A DNA stretch of 64,000 bases from Pseudomonas sp. PDNC002 (lineage in GTDB: Bacteria; Pseudomonadota; Gammaproteobacteria; Pseudomonadales; Pseudomonadaceae), in assembly GCF_016919445.1 (NCBI RefSeq), contig NZ_CP070356.1:2078001-2142000 (forward strand). The letters run 5' to 3'. Shown here in pieces: positions 10,878 to 19,841 of this stretch (the stretch's first letter is position 1; each line of letters starts with the position of its first letter). The notes under the pieces were generated by a model. It was not told the origin of the DNA, made no database searches, and was given only the letters and a program-made list of their open reading frames with translations. A program made the translations under genes and the position numbers.

Positions 10878-11765
10878 TTACTTCTTGCCGGCAGCGAACA
10901 GCGCGTCGAGCTTCTGCTCGAAGGCGTGGTAGCCGATGCGGTCGTACAGTTCCGCGCGGGTTTGCATCAGCTCGATCACGTTCTGCTGGTGGCCTTCCTC
11001 GCGGATCGCGGTGTACACGGCTTCGGCGGCCTTGTTGGCGGCGCGGAAGGCCGACAGCGGATACAGCTGAATGGCCACGCCGACCGAGGCCAGCTCGTCG
11101 CGGGTGAACAGCGGTGTGGCGCCGAACTCGGTGATGTTGGCCAGGATCGGTACGTTCAGCGCATCGACGAAGCGCTTGTAGGTCGGCAGGTCGTAGGCGG
11201 CTTCGGCGAAGATCGCATCGGCGCCGGCCTCGACGTAGCGCTGGCAGCGCTCGATGGCGGCGTCCACGCCTTCGGCCTGGATGGCGTCGGTGCGGGCGAT
11301 CAGGAAGAAGTTCGGGTCGGTCTTGGCATCGGCGGCGGCTTTCACGCGGTCGGCCATTTCATCGACGGAGACGATTTCCTTGCCCGGACGGTGGCCGCAA
11401 CGCTTGGCGCCAACCTGGTCCTCGATGTGCGCGGCGGCGGCACCAGCCTTGATCAGGCTCTTCACGGTGCGCTCGATGTTGAAGGCGCTGGGGCCGAAGC
11501 CGGTGTCGATGTCCACCAGCAGCGGCAGGTCGCAGACGTCGGTGATGCGCCGCACGTCGGTGAGCACGTCATCCAGGGTGTTGATGCCCAGGTCCGGCAG
11601 GCCGAGGGAACCCGCCGCCACGCCGCCACCGGAAAGATAGATGGCCTTGAAGCCGGCGCGCTTGGCCAGCAGCGCGTGGTTGGCGTTGATCGCGCCGATC
11701 ACCTGCAGCGGCTTTTCTTCGGCAAGGGCTTCACGGAAGCGTTGGCCGGCGGTCTTGTAGCTCAT
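10878..11765 (-). CDS. prpB: 2-methylisocitrate lyase PrpB
   Basis: 295 residues, isocitrate lyase/PEP mutase superfamily TIM barrel. The catalytic motif is KRCGH with Cys123, and the metal-binding segment [10 protein letters not shown] is at residues 82-91. It cleaves 2-methylisocitrate to pyruvate and succinate, the last step of the methylcitrate cycle. Its ATG overlaps the stop of the upstream gntR-type regulator gene (ATGA), so the regulator and enzyme are co-translated. Confidence 0.97.
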   Translation of the reverse strand: MSYKTAGQRFREALAEEKPLQVIGAINANHALLAKRAGFKAIYLSGGGVAAGSLGLPDLGINTLDDVLTDVRRITDVCDLPLLVDIDTGFGPSAFNIERTVKSLIKAGAAAAHIEDQVGAKRCGHRPGKEIVSVDEMADRVKAAADAKTDPNFFLIARTDAIQAEGVDAAIERCQRYVEAGADAIFAEAAYDLPTYKRFVDALNVPILANITEFGATPLFTRDELASVGVAIQLYPLSAFRAANKAAEAVYTAIREEGHQQNVIELMQTRAELYDRIGYHAFEQKLDALFAAGKK

Positions 11766-12484
11766 TGTTCACCTCGTTCGTTGGCTGTCTTGGCGTGGGC
11801 GTCCAGGTAATGGCGCTCCATATTGCGTTTCGAGGCGCCGATGTGACGGCGCATCAGCAACTCGGCCAGTTCGCCGTCACGGTCGGCGATGGCATCGAGA
11901 ATCCGGTGGTGTTCGGCGAAGGCCTGGCGCGGGCGGTTGGGCGTCGCCGAGAACTGCAGGCGGTACATGCGCACCAACTGGTACAGCTCGCCGCAGAGCA
12001 TGCGGGTGAGGGTGCGGTTGCCGCTGCCCTGGATGATCCGGTAGTGGAAGTCGTAGTCGCCTTCCTGCTGGTAGTAGCCACGGCCGGCCTGGAAGGCTTC
12101 GTCGCGCTCGTGGGTGTCGAGTACCCGGCGCAGTTCGTCGATCTCGGCCTGGGTCATGCGCTCGGCGGCCAGGCGGCAGGCCATGCCTTCGAGGGATTCG
12201 CGGATTTCGTAGAGCTCCAGCAATTCCTCATGGCTGAGCGACACGACTCGCGCGCCGACGTGCGGTACGCGCACCAGCAGCTTCTGGCCTTCCAGGCGGT
12301 GGATCGCCTCGCGCAGCGGACCGCGGCTGATGCCGTAGGTGCGCGCCAGTTCCGGCTCGGAAATCTTGCTGCCGGGGGCGATCTCGCCCTTGACGATGGC
12401 CGACTGGATCTTGCGGAACACGTGTTCCGACAGGGTCTCGCCGTCGTCGCTGGCGGGGATGGGCAGAATCAGGCTATCGCTCAT
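11762..12484 (-). CDS. GntR/FadR-family regulator of the methylcitrate operon
   Basis: 240 residues. N-terminal winged helix (about 18-85, with [28 protein letters not shown] typical of FadR-subfamily GntR proteins; shown here only as a recognition region) and a C-terminal all-helical FCD ligand domain with the H/D/E metal-site pattern. It is the first gene of the prp cluster and overlaps prpB by 4 bases. The TGTCGACA palindromes around its promoter (12487 and 12558) are the likely binding sites, implying autoregulation and control of prpBC-acnD-prpF, probably by a methylcitrate-pathway intermediate. Inference from position; not tested. Confidence 0.9.
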   Translation of the reverse strand: MSDSLILPIPASDDGETLSEHVFRKIQSAIVKGEIAPGSKISEPELARTYGISRGPLREAIHRLEGQKLLVRVPHVGARVVSLSHEELLELYEIRESLEGMACRLAAERMTQAEIDELRRVLDTHERDEAFQAGRGYYQQEGDYDFHYRIIQGSGNRTLTRMLCGELYQLVRMYRLQFSATPNRPRQAFAEHHRILDAIADRDGELAELLMRRHIGASKRNMERHYLDAHAKTANERGEQ

Positions 12485-12486
12485 GG

Positions 12487-12496
12487 TGTCGACAAT
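12487..12496. promoter_or_regulatory. Probable GntR-type operator, promoter-proximal
   Basis: TGTCGACAAT, sharing the 8-base palindrome TGTCGACA with the upstream site, 3 bases before the regulator start codon and about 14-18 bases downstream of the predicted transcription start. A repressor here would block elongation. Confidence 0.65.
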
Positions 12497-12514
12497 CTTC
12501 TTGATGTGCGGCGA

Positions 12515-12543
12515 AAGCTACCCCTGGAAACCCTCTTGGTCAA
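12515..12543 (-). promoter_or_regulatory. Sigma-70 promoter of the prp operon
   Basis: On the minus strand a -35 TTGACC (12538-12543) and -10 TAGCTT (12515-12520) are separated by exactly 17 bases. Transcription would start near 12508 and run into gntR-prpB-prpC-acnD-prpF. It is bracketed by the two TGTCGACA palindromes. Confidence 0.65.
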
Positions 12544-12557
12544 TCAGGATCTGATGA

Positions 12558-12569
12558 ATTGTCGACAAT
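12558..12569. promoter_or_regulatory. Perfect GntR-type operator palindrome
   Basis: ATTGTCGACAAT, a perfect 12-base palindrome of the type bound by FadR-subfamily GntR regulators, placed just upstream of the -35 box of the prp promoter. It also lies in the leader region of the divergent methyltransferase gene. Confidence 0.72.
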
Positions 12570-12711
12570 CGTCTAATGTGGCCCGACACTTATGCCTTGC
12601 CTTTAAGGCCGAGGCGCGCCGCTGTGCGCGAGATTGGCGGATATCCCCTCGTCGGCTGCCGTGCCGGTGCCGCGCGAGCCGGCTAGGATCGGCGAAACGA
12701 CGGAGATCGCC

Positions 12712-13323
12712 ATGCAACTCTATGACCGCTACCTGCTGCCCCGACTGATCGATTTCGCCTGCGGCATGGGTGACGTGATGAAGCAGCGCTCGCTGCTGGT
12801 GCCCCGCGCTCACGGGCGGGTGCTGGAGATCGGCATGGGTACCGGGCTGAACCTGTCGTTCTACGATCCGGCGAAAGTGTCGACAATCGTCGGCGTCGAC
12901 CCCGCGGCGCAGATGCAGAAGCTCGCCCGCGAGCGCGCGGCGCGGATCGGCATTCCGGTGGAGATGGTGGCACTGGAGCTGGGGCAGATCCGCGCCGAAG
13001 CCGGCAGCTTCGACAGCATCGTCTGCACCTTCACCCTGTGCAGCATCCCTGATGCGGTGGCGGCGTTGAAGGAGATGCGCCGGGTGCTCAAGCCCGGTGG
13101 CGAATTCCTCTTCTGCGAACATGGGCTGGCGCCGGACGCCAGCGTGCGTACTTGGCAGCACCGGCTGACGCCAGTGTGGAAGCCGCTGGCCGGCGGTTGC
13201 CACCTGGACCGCGACATGCCGGCGCTGATCGAGTCCGGCGGTTTCCAACTGCGCGAGCTGATCCAGGATTACCTGCCAGGTCCGCGGCCGATGACCTATG
13301 TCTATCGCGGCATGGCCGACTGA
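12712..13323 (+). CDS. Class I SAM methyltransferase, PmtA-like
   Basis: 203 residues. VLEIGMGTGLNLSFY is the SAM-binding motif I (about residues 38-52), VGVDPA motif II, and FDSIVCTFTLCSIPD with LKEMRRVLKPGGEFLFCEHG the remaining core. In P. aeruginosa a similar gene next to the prp cluster is known as phospholipid N-methyltransferase pmtA; that position and architecture suggest phosphatidylethanolamine methylation here, but ubiquinone-type or small-molecule substrates cannot be excluded. Start 12712 has CGGAG 7 bases upstream. It is transcribed divergently from gntR and carries a TGTCGACA motif at 12878 within its coding sequence. Confidence 0.8.
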   Translation: MQLYDRYLLPRLIDFACGMGDVMKQRSLLVPRAHGRVLEIGMGTGLNLSFYDPAKVSTIVGVDPAAQMQKLARERAARIGIPVEMVALELGQIRAEAGSFDSIVCTFTLCSIPDAVAALKEMRRVLKPGGEFLFCEHGLAPDASVRTWQHRLTPVWKPLAGGCHLDRDMPALIESGGFQLRELIQDYLPGPRPMTYVYRGMAD

Positions 13324-13365
13324 GCGCCGGGCGGACGCAGGTGTGAGCTTGCCTGCCGCTGCGGC

Positions 13366-13611
13366 TCAGCCCTGGCTGCGCTCGAGAGGATTGATGCTGA
13401 GGATATGCGCGCTGCTGAGGAACAGGTCCTGCACGGGCCCGCTCGGGGTGTGGCCGCTCTGGCAGTCGTCCAGGCGAACCATGCTGGGGGCGTAGCCACG
13501 GTGCAGGGCCAGGTAATCCTCGCGGCTGATGCGGCCGTGAAGGAGGCGTTGCGGCCGATACGGAGACCAGGTCTCCACTTCGACCCAGAGACTGTCGGGA
13601 TCGTGTTGCAT
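13366..13611 (-). CDS. Conserved hypothetical small protein
   Basis: 81 residues, no signal peptide or membrane segment; acidic N-terminus with WVEVETWSPYRPQRLLHG and a single Cys. I do not recognise the family. It is convergent with the methyltransferase gene, and no strong ribosome site precedes the ATG at 13611, so the start is tentative. Codon use (third-position GC) is consistent with a gene on this strand. Confidence 0.55.
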   Translation of the reverse strand: MQHDPDSLWVEVETWSPYRPQRLLHGRISREDYLALHRGYAPSMVRLDDCQSGHTPSGPVQDLFLSSAHILSINPLERSQG

Positions 13612-13731
13612 GGCAAGTGCTTCGCTGACAAGTGATGGGCGGCTAATCTAGACAGCGAGTAGCCGCCAAACTCATCAGGGATCTCTGAGCAATTTGTAGG
13701 AAATTATTTTGTTGCGCGGCGATGGCGCGTT

Positions 13732-14625
13732 TCAGCCCAGGGCTGCGTAGGACGCGGCCCAGGTCTGGGAAAACTCCTCCAGGGAGGTCGCCGTGGTGTT
13801 TCGCGCCGAGCGCTGCTCCTGCGCGCGGACGCGTCCACTGTTGATCGCCTCGGCCAGTTCCGCATAGCAGCCGGCGATGCTCGGCGTGTAACCGGCCTGC
13901 AGCAGCGCGCCCGTCAGTTCCTCGGCGGATACCTGGATGTATGGCAGGTCCGGCAGGCCAATGGCGGCGCCGAGCAGGCGGGTCGCCTCGGCGTAGCTGA
14001 CGTCACGCTGGCCGAGCAACTCGCGCACCTGTACGCCACGCCAGTCGCGGTCGAGCAGGGCCCGGGCGGCCGCATCCGCCACGTCGGCACTGGCGACCAT
14101 CGGGACGGGGACATCCGCCGCCACCGCGTCGCTGTAGCACCCGTATGCGCGGACGATCTCCAGCGCGCCATAGAGATTCTCGAACAGCGCGCCGGCGCGC
14201 AGCATCAGGATGTTCACGTCCGCTGGCACTGCCCGCAGCCGCTGCTCCTGGTCGTGCATGCTGATGATCGGGCCAGTGCCGGAGGACACCTCGGCGCCGA
14301 CGCTGCTGAGGAACACCACATTGCGCACGCCGCTGTGGCCGATGGCCTGGGTGATCGCTTCGCCCTGGGCTGCTTGCTGGCGGCGGTAGTCCTCGGTGTC
14401 AGGCCCATAGGCGAGCAGCGTGTAGACCGCCTCGACGCCCCGGAATGCCTCGCTCAGAAAGGCGGCGTCATTCGGCTCGCCCACGGCGATCTGTGCGCCG
14501 GCGGCGGCCAGTGGCGCCAGGCGCTCTGCGCTGCGCCCGAGGGCGCGGACCGGCACGCCGGCCTCCAGCAGGGTATGGCAGATTCTCGAACCGGTGCGGC
14601 CGGTGGCTCCCATTACGGTGATCAT
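13732..14625 (-). CDS. NmrA-like NAD(P)-binding protein
   Basis: 297 residues beginning MITVMGATGRTGSRI, the GxxGxxG Rossmann motif at the extreme N-terminus. VVFLSSVGAE (about 103-112) and the substrate-domain pattern are those of NmrA/quinone-oxidoreductase-2-like atypical SDRs, which either reduce small substrates or sense NADP redox state. The catalytic Tyr-Lys pair of classical SDRs is not evident. It is divergent from an AraC-type regulator gene 14795, with a 169-base shared control region, which suggests regulation by that protein. Confidence 0.82.
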   Translation of the reverse strand: MITVMGATGRTGSRICHTLLEAGVPVRALGRSAERLAPLAAAGAQIAVGEPNDAAFLSEAFRGVEAVYTLLAYGPDTEDYRRQQAAQGEAITQAIGHSGVRNVVFLSSVGAEVSSGTGPIISMHDQEQRLRAVPADVNILMLRAGALFENLYGALEIVRAYGCYSDAVAADVPVPMVASADVADAAARALLDRDWRGVQVRELLGQRDVSYAEATRLLGAAIGLPDLPYIQVSAEELTGALLQAGYTPSIAGCYAELAEAINSGRVRAQEQRSARNTTATSLEEFSQTWAASYAALG

Positions 14626-14794
14626 GGCGGTGTCCTCGCTGCTGGCCGTCCCGCGGCGCCCGCCGTGGGTTCGTTGGCCTGGAGGGAAGTCTCTCGCGCA
14701 ATGGCTGGACGGTTAATGCCTGTAAATCGCCATATCATGCTCATTCGTCCAGAGGCGCTGGACGCCGATCGTGCCGCACGCCACGCTCGAGTCC

Positions 14795-15769
14795 ATGAGC
14801 CATTCCCCATCCGTCAGCGCCGATTCTCCCGATCCCTGGGCGGTCTCCACCGATCCATTGGGCGAGGCCCTGCATTTCCTGCGCATGAGCGGCACCTTCT
14901 ACTGCCGTTCGGAGTTCACCGCGCCCTGGGGACTCGACCTGCCCGCCATGCCGCAGTGCCTGATGTTCCACGTGTTGACGCTCGGCGAATGCTGGCTGGA
15001 GGCACAGGGCGATGCACCGCGTCGGCTGGTGCCCGGCGACCTGGTGCTGGTACCCCATGGCGAAGGGCATCGGTTGGTCAGCGCACCGGGTGAAGCGGCG
15101 GCGGGGCTGTTCGATTTGCCACGCGCCTACGCCAGCGACCGCTACGAGGTGCTCCGCCAGGGTGGCGGTGGCGAGCCGGCGGCGATGATCTGCGGTGCGG
15201 TGCGCTTCGACCATCCCGCCGCCCAGCAACTGGTGCGCCTGCTGCCGCGGGTGCTGGAGGCGCAGGTGCGCGATCCGGGACAGCGCGACTGGCTGCTGAG
15301 CACGCTGCGGTTGATGGAGAGCGAGGCGCAGGCGATGCGGCCGGGCGGCGAGACCGTCATCACCCGGCTCGCTGACATCCTGGTGATCCAGGCCATCCGC
15401 GCCTGGATCGAACAGGACCCGGCGGCGCAGACCGGTTGGCTCGGCGCCCTGCAGGACCGCCAGCTGGGGCGCGCGCTGAGCCTGATCCACCGCGACCCGG
15501 CGCGCAGCTGGAGCCTGGCGAACCTGGCCGATATCGCCGCCATGTCGCGCTCCGCGTTCGCCGCCCATTTCGCCGAGAAGGTCGGCATGCCGGCGATGCA
15601 GTACGTCACCCGCTGGCGCATGCACGTGGCGTTGAGCTGGCTGCAAGAACGGGAGATCGCCGTGGCGGAGTTGGCCGAGCGCCTCGGCTACCAGTCCGAG
15701 GCGGCCTTCAGCCGGGCGTTCAAGCGGTGCATTGGCGTGTCGCCGGGAAGCGTGCGGCGCGCAACCTGA
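14795..15769 (+). CDS. AraC-family transcriptional regulator with cupin sensor
   Basis: About 324 residues. N-terminal cupin-type sensor (cupin_6): LTLGECWLEA, RRLVPGDLVLVPHGEGHRL. C-terminal double helix-turn-helix from about residue 225: NLADIAAMSRSAFAAHF and VAELAERLGYQSEAAFSRAF. The sensor usually binds a small aromatic or carbonyl compound. I chose ATG 14795 over the GTG at 14771; neither has a clear ribosome site. It is divergent from the NmrA-like oxidoreductase gene, a common regulator-target arrangement. Confidence 0.88.
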   Translation: MSHSPSVSADSPDPWAVSTDPLGEALHFLRMSGTFYCRSEFTAPWGLDLPAMPQCLMFHVLTLGECWLEAQGDAPRRLVPGDLVLVPHGEGHRLVSAPGEAAAGLFDLPRAYASDRYEVLRQGGGGEPAAMICGAVRFDHPAAQQLVRLLPRVLEAQVRDPGQRDWLLSTLRLMESEAQAMRPGGETVITRLADILVIQAIRAWIEQDPAAQTGWLGALQDRQLGRALSLIHRDPARSWSLANLADIAAMSRSAFAAHFAEKVGMPAMQYVTRWRMHVALSWLQEREIAVAELAERLGYQSEAAFSRAFKRCIGVSPGSVRRAT

Positions 15770-15992
15770 GCGGTTCCAGGGGCTGCGTCGTGGGGCTGAA
15801 GAAGCGCTGGGCAACGTGCGATTCGTCGTACGCATGCTTGGCGATGAACGCGCGCACTCCACTCCCTGATTCGGGGGGTCTCCGCTGCCGAGTGATCCCC
15901 TTACGGTGACGACGACCCTCAACGCCGCCCGGCGCTCGTCACTCGCTTCCCCTGTGCCATTCGCGGTGCCTTCAACCTGCTGGAGTCTGCCG

Positions 15993-17717
15993 ATGTCCCC
16001 TCGTTCCACCTCTTCGCTTCGCTTGCTTCCGTTGTCCATTGCGCTCGCCCTGTGCGGTGGACTGGCCCACGCCGTAGAACCGGCGTGGCCGGCGCAGAAT
16101 CCGTACCTCGCCCAGTCCTACAACAACCAGACGCACTGGAACGATGGCGCCACCGACAGCGTCGGATTCCCGGTGGCCCGTGGTGCCTACGACGTCACTC
16201 CCGAGTCGGTGCAGTTCCTGCCCGGCGAAGGCGTGGGCCTGCCGATCTTCTCCGACACAGTGGACGGCAAGCCGGTGTATTTCTGGTGGTCGGGCTTTGC
16301 GTTGCGCAAGGTCAGCCTGGAGGGCGGCAAGCTCACTGAGCTGGCGCGTGCCGATATTCCGGTCAAGCTGCCCAACTACACGCCCGTTACTGCCCAGCAG
16401 CGCGTCGAGCAGTCCAGGGCGGTGCAGAAGTTCCTTGATGCGAAGGACGAGAAGGGCCTGCTCGACTACATGAAGGCGCAGCCGAACCGCATGCTCACCG
16501 CTGCCTCGGACCAGGCGCTCAACGGCTCTGTCTATGCGCTGCTGACCCGCGAAGACGCCTTCGTCGGCTGCAATGGCAGGCAGATATTCCGCATCGACCA
16601 GGCCGACCCCAAGCGGGCCAACTCGGCGATGAAGCTGGGCAAGGTCAGCGCGATTCCGGTAGGCCTGTTCGACAACGAGAAGGTCAAGCGCGGTACCCGC
16701 TTCCCCGGTGACATGCTGTTCGGCATGAGCATGAGCTACAACGGTTTCGTCGTGGTCAACACGCTTGGCGGCAAGATCATCACGCTCAACCGCGACTCGC
16801 TGGAGGTGATCGACAGCTACACCGTCGCCGGCAACGACGAACTGTTCCTCAACAGTTTCGCCACTGGCCCGGAAGCGAACGGTGGCGCCATCTATGTCGC
16901 CTCGAACACCACCATGTACCGACTGGTGGTGGACAAGGATGGCAAGATCCACGACGACGAAGCCAGCGGCGCCTGGAAGGCCGGGTACGAGCGCGGCATC
17001 CGCATGCCGGCGCCGAAGCTGGCCGATGGCACCGGCGCCACGCCGACGCTGATGGGCTTCGGGCCCGATGAAGACAAGCTGGTGGTGATCACCGACGGCG
17101 CGAAGAACATGAGCATGGTCGCCTTCTGGCGCGACGAGATTCCCGCCGGCTGGAAGCAGAAGCCGGGCACCGCCAGCCCACGCATCGTTGATCAGCACAA
17201 AGTGGAGATCCCCGGTACCGATACGGTGCAGTCGGAACAGTCAGTGGCCGTGTACGGCGATTACGCCTTCGTGGTGAACAACATCCGCAGCGCCGATGAG
17301 AAGACCCTGGACCCGAGCCCCTACTACGTCAGCACCCTGCTCGGCGCGACGCGCCCGGGGCCGCTGGGCGCAGCGAGCTTCCGCTGGAACAGCCAGACCC
17401 ATGAGTGGAAGCAACTGTGGGGCCGCAATGACGTCTCGTCGATCTCGGTCGTACCGATGATTTCCGGCGAGGGCCGCATGGCGCTGATCGACGGTTACTT
17501 CAGCAAGTCCTGGAACGATCGCTATCACATCGGCATGGACCTCGACACCGGCAAGACCGTGTTGTCCATCCGCGAAGGCAGCGATCCGATCTACAACGGG
17601 ATGTACGCGCCGATCAAGGTCGATACGCTGGGCAACATCTTCTACGGCACCGCGTTCGGCCTGCTGCACCTGGATACCAGCAAGATGAAGCGGGGCGACC
17701 TGTCCGCTACCCGTTGA
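15993..17717 (+). CDS. Exported protein of unknown function, probable beta-propeller
   Basis: 574 residues with a classical Sec signal peptide (hydrophobic LLPLSIALALCGGLAHA, cleavage after AHA near residue 27). The start at 15993 has TGGAG 6 bases upstream. The mature part is rich in short repeated beta-type segments such as FVVVNTLGGKIITLNRDSL and GGAIYVASNTTMYRLVVD, which resemble blades of YVTN/quinoprotein-like propellers; no catalytic motif or haem site (CxxCH) is visible. Only one Cys (VGCNGRQ) is in the mature part. It is monocistronic, ended by a strong terminator. Function not recognised. Confidence 0.7.
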   Translation: MSPRSTSSLRLLPLSIALALCGGLAHAVEPAWPAQNPYLAQSYNNQTHWNDGATDSVGFPVARGAYDVTPESVQFLPGEGVGLPIFSDTVDGKPVYFWWSGFALRKVSLEGGKLTELARADIPVKLPNYTPVTAQQRVEQSRAVQKFLDAKDEKGLLDYMKAQPNRMLTAASDQALNGSVYALLTREDAFVGCNGRQIFRIDQADPKRANSAMKLGKVSAIPVGLFDNEKVKRGTRFPGDMLFGMSMSYNGFVVVNTLGGKIITLNRDSLEVIDSYTVAGNDELFLNSFATGPEANGGAIYVASNTTMYRLVVDKDGKIHDDEASGAWKAGYERGIRMPAPKLADGTGATPTLMGFGPDEDKLVVITDGAKNMSMVAFWRDEIPAGWKQKPGTASPRIVDQHKVEIPGTDTVQSEQSVAVYGDYAFVVNNIRSADEKTLDPSPYYVSTLLGATRPGPLGAASFRWNSQTHEWKQLWGRNDVSSISVVPMISGEGRMALIDGYFSKSWNDRYHIGMDLDTGKTVLSIREGSDPIYNGMYAPIKVDTLGNIFYGTAFGLLHLDTSKMKRGDLSATR

Positions 17718-17756
17718 CCTTCAATTGCGCGGCGTTCCCGACGCCGCGCAATCTTC

Positions 17757-17782
17757 AGCCCGCTACGTGAGCGGGCTTTTTT
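17757..17782 (+). terminator. Rho-independent terminator
   Basis: AGCCCGCTacgtgAGCGGGCT followed by T6, 39 bases after the stop of the exported protein. Another GC-rich hairpin (TTGCGCGGCGT/ACGCCGCGCAA, 17725-17751) precedes it. Confidence 0.88.
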
Positions 17783-17812
17783 ATGCCTGCCTGGGCAAGC
17801 GGCGGGAAAGCG

Positions 17813-18262
17813 CTAGAGCTGGATATCGTCGCGGATCAGCACGCAGGTGCAGCCGTCTTCGTCTTCGCGCCAGTCGTGCAGGAAGTACATCTGGATCTTG
17901 CCGCCGTCCATCACCGCCAGGTAGTCGCCCACTTCCGGGACGAAGAAACCCGAGCTGCCCGGTTCGGCTTCGCACTCGATACGGACGCTGAAGAACAGCG
18001 CCGGGTCGGCGTCGTCGAAGAAGTCCTCGCGCTCGGCGGCATCCCATTCGACGGGCGCCTCGAAGGGACCGAGGAAGAGGACCTTGGCGTCGCCCATGTC
18101 CAGTTCTTCGGCGTCCGGGTCGTTGTCGTCCGGGCGGTAGACGGTGGCGTCCAGCGCGCTGCTGTCGGCGAGAATGGCGCGGCGCGCGGCCATGCGCTGC
18201 TGCGGGTCGACGCCGGCGTCGGCGCAGAGCTGGTTCCAGAGGGTTTCGGCTTGGGTGGACAT
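17813..18262 (-). CDS. Conserved acidic cytoplasmic protein
   Basis: 149 residues, strongly acidic (multiple DDD/DE stretches such as PDDNDPDAEELDMGD and REDEDGC), with no signal peptide or membrane segment. The start at 18262 follows GGGAG by 7 bases. I recognise it as a conserved Pseudomonas hypothetical protein but cannot assign a function; the acidic surface is reminiscent of immunity or anti-nuclease proteins but no motif supports this. Confidence 0.7.
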   Translation of the reverse strand: MSTQAETLWNQLCADAGVDPQQRMAARRAILADSSALDATVYRPDDNDPDAEELDMGDAKVLFLGPFEAPVEWDAAEREDFFDDADPALFFSVRIECEAEPGSSGFFVPEVGDYLAVMDGGKIQMYFLHDWREDEDGCTCVLIRDDIQL

Positions 18263-18410
18263 GATGGCTCCCGCTCGTGCGGCCGGTTCAAAGATGGGTA
18301 GTGTCCGGGAGCGGGCGGCCCAGATCAATGGGACGCTCCGCCGCGCACGGCCACCCTTTGTATAAGCGGCTGTTGCGCGAGCCGGCTGAGGTCTTGCGCA
18401 GGATTTCCCT

Positions 18411-18487
18411 GTAGGAGCGGACCTTGTCCGCGAAAACGCAATCAGGCCGGCCATACGGCCGGATCGCGGACAAGGTCCGCTCCTACG
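18411..18487. repeat. REP pair, copy 2
   Basis: GTAGGAGCGGACCTTGTCCG and its exact inverse ending GGTCCGCTCCTAC, separated by about 27 bases that include a small GGCCGgccataCGGCC hairpin. It fills much of the 244-base gap upstream of a stop codon pair (two minus-strand genes), and could act as a transcript-end stabiliser for aauR. Confidence 0.9.
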
Positions 18488-18506
18488 GGGAAGCCAATCG
18501 CGTCAT

Positions 18507-19841
18507 TCACTCGCCCTTCAGGCCGTACTTCTTCACCTTGTCGAACAGCGTGGTCTTGGCCATGCCCAGGGCGTGGGCGGCCTGGCTGAGGTTGCCGGCA
18601 TGGCGCTCCAAGGCGGTGGACAGCAGGCTCTTCTCGAAGGCTTCCACGGCCTCGGCGAAACGCGGCTCGCCGGCGTCCGGGCCAAGGTTGCCGCCGGCCA
18701 GCACCGGGAGGCCGAGGGCGAAACGCTCGGCGACGTTGCGCAACTCGCGCACGTTGCCCGGCCAGTCGTGGGCCATCAGGGTGGCGGCGGTGGCATTGTC
18801 GATGTCCGGCGCCGGGCGGTCGAAGCGCAGCGAGGACTGCTGCAGGAAGTGCTCGAAGAGCATCAGGATGTCTTCGCGGCGTTCGCGCAGCGGTGGCAGG
18901 TTCAGGGTGATGACGTTGAGGCGGTAGTAGAGGTCGCTGCGGAAAGTCCCTTCGCGGCCCATGGCGGCGAGGTCGGACTTGGTCGCGGCGATCACCCGGC
19001 AGTCCACGCGGATCAGTTCGTTGGAACCCAGGCGTTCCAGCTGCTGTTCCTGCAGTACGCGCAGCAGTTTGATCTGCAGGTTCAGCGGCATGCTCTCGAT
19101 CTCGTCGAGGAACAGGCTGCCGCCGTCGGCGTGTTCGATCTTGCCGATCCGACGCTTGCCGGCGCCGGTGAAGGCGTGGGCCTCGTGGCCGAAGATTTCG
19201 CTGTCGATCAGGCTTTCCGGCAGGCCGCCGCAGTTGAGCGCGACGAAGGGCTTGGCCTGGCGCCGGCTGTAGTCGTGCAGGCAGCGCGCGACCAGTTCCT
19301 TGCCGGTGCCGGTCTCGCCCTCGATGAGTACGTTGGCGGACGTGTCGGCGACATTGGCGATCAGCTCGCGCAGCGCCTGCATGGCCGGCGAGCGACCGAT
19401 TAACCGGCTTTCCAGGGCCTGCTTGCCGGCGAGCTGGCGGCGCAGTTGGCTGACTTCGCGGGTCAGTGCGCGCTGGGCGAGGGCGCGGCGCGCGGTGTCG
19501 ACCAGCTTCTCGGGGGAGAAGGGCTTCTCCATGAAGTCATAGGCGCCGTCGCGCATGGCCTTGACCGCCATGGCGATGTCGCCGTGACCGGTGATCAGCA
19601 CCACCGGCAGGCTGGGGTCGCGCTCCTTGAGCTTTTCCAGCAGTTGCAGGCCGTCCATGCCGGGCATGCGGATGTCGCTGACGACGATGCCGGGGAAGTC
19701 CGCACCGACCTTCTTCAGTGCTTCCTCGGCGCTGCCCACGCTGTCGGTCTCGATGTCTTCCAGGGCCAGCGCCTGCTGGCAGCCGAGCCGTACATGCGGG
19801 TCGTCCTCGACGATCAGGACGCGCAGGGATGGATCGCTCAT
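18507..19841 (-). CDS. aauR: Sigma-54-dependent response regulator AauR (acidic amino acid utilisation)
   Basis: 444 residues, NtrC/DctD architecture. Receiver with Asp13/Asp14, phospho-acceptor Asp56 and Lys106; AAA+ domain with Walker A GETGTGKE (175-182) and Walker B LFLDEIE (Asp247, Glu248); C-terminal Fis-type helix-turn-helix (about 405-444). The sigma-54 contact loop reads HAFTGA (222-227) instead of GAFTGA, unusual for the family. Its start overlaps the stop of the kinase gene (ATGA). Position at the end of the aat-ggt unit and the TTCGG-N4-CCGAA sites upstream of aatJ identify it as AauR. Confidence 0.92.
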   Translation of the reverse strand: MSDPSLRVLIVEDDPHVRLGCQQALALEDIETDSVGSAEEALKKVGADFPGIVVSDIRMPGMDGLQLLEKLKERDPSLPVVLITGHGDIAMAVKAMRDGAYDFMEKPFSPEKLVDTARRALAQRALTREVSQLRRQLAGKQALESRLIGRSPAMQALRELIANVADTSANVLIEGETGTGKELVARCLHDYSRRQAKPFVALNCGGLPESLIDSEIFGHEAHAFTGAGKRRIGKIEHADGGSLFLDEIESMPLNLQIKLLRVLQEQQLERLGSNELIRVDCRVIAATKSDLAAMGREGTFRSDLYYRLNVITLNLPPLRERREDILMLFEHFLQQSSLRFDRPAPDIDNATAATLMAHDWPGNVRELRNVAERFALGLPVLAGGNLGPDAGEPRFAEAVEAFEKSLLSTALERHAGNLSQAAHALGMAKTTLFDKVKKYGLKGE

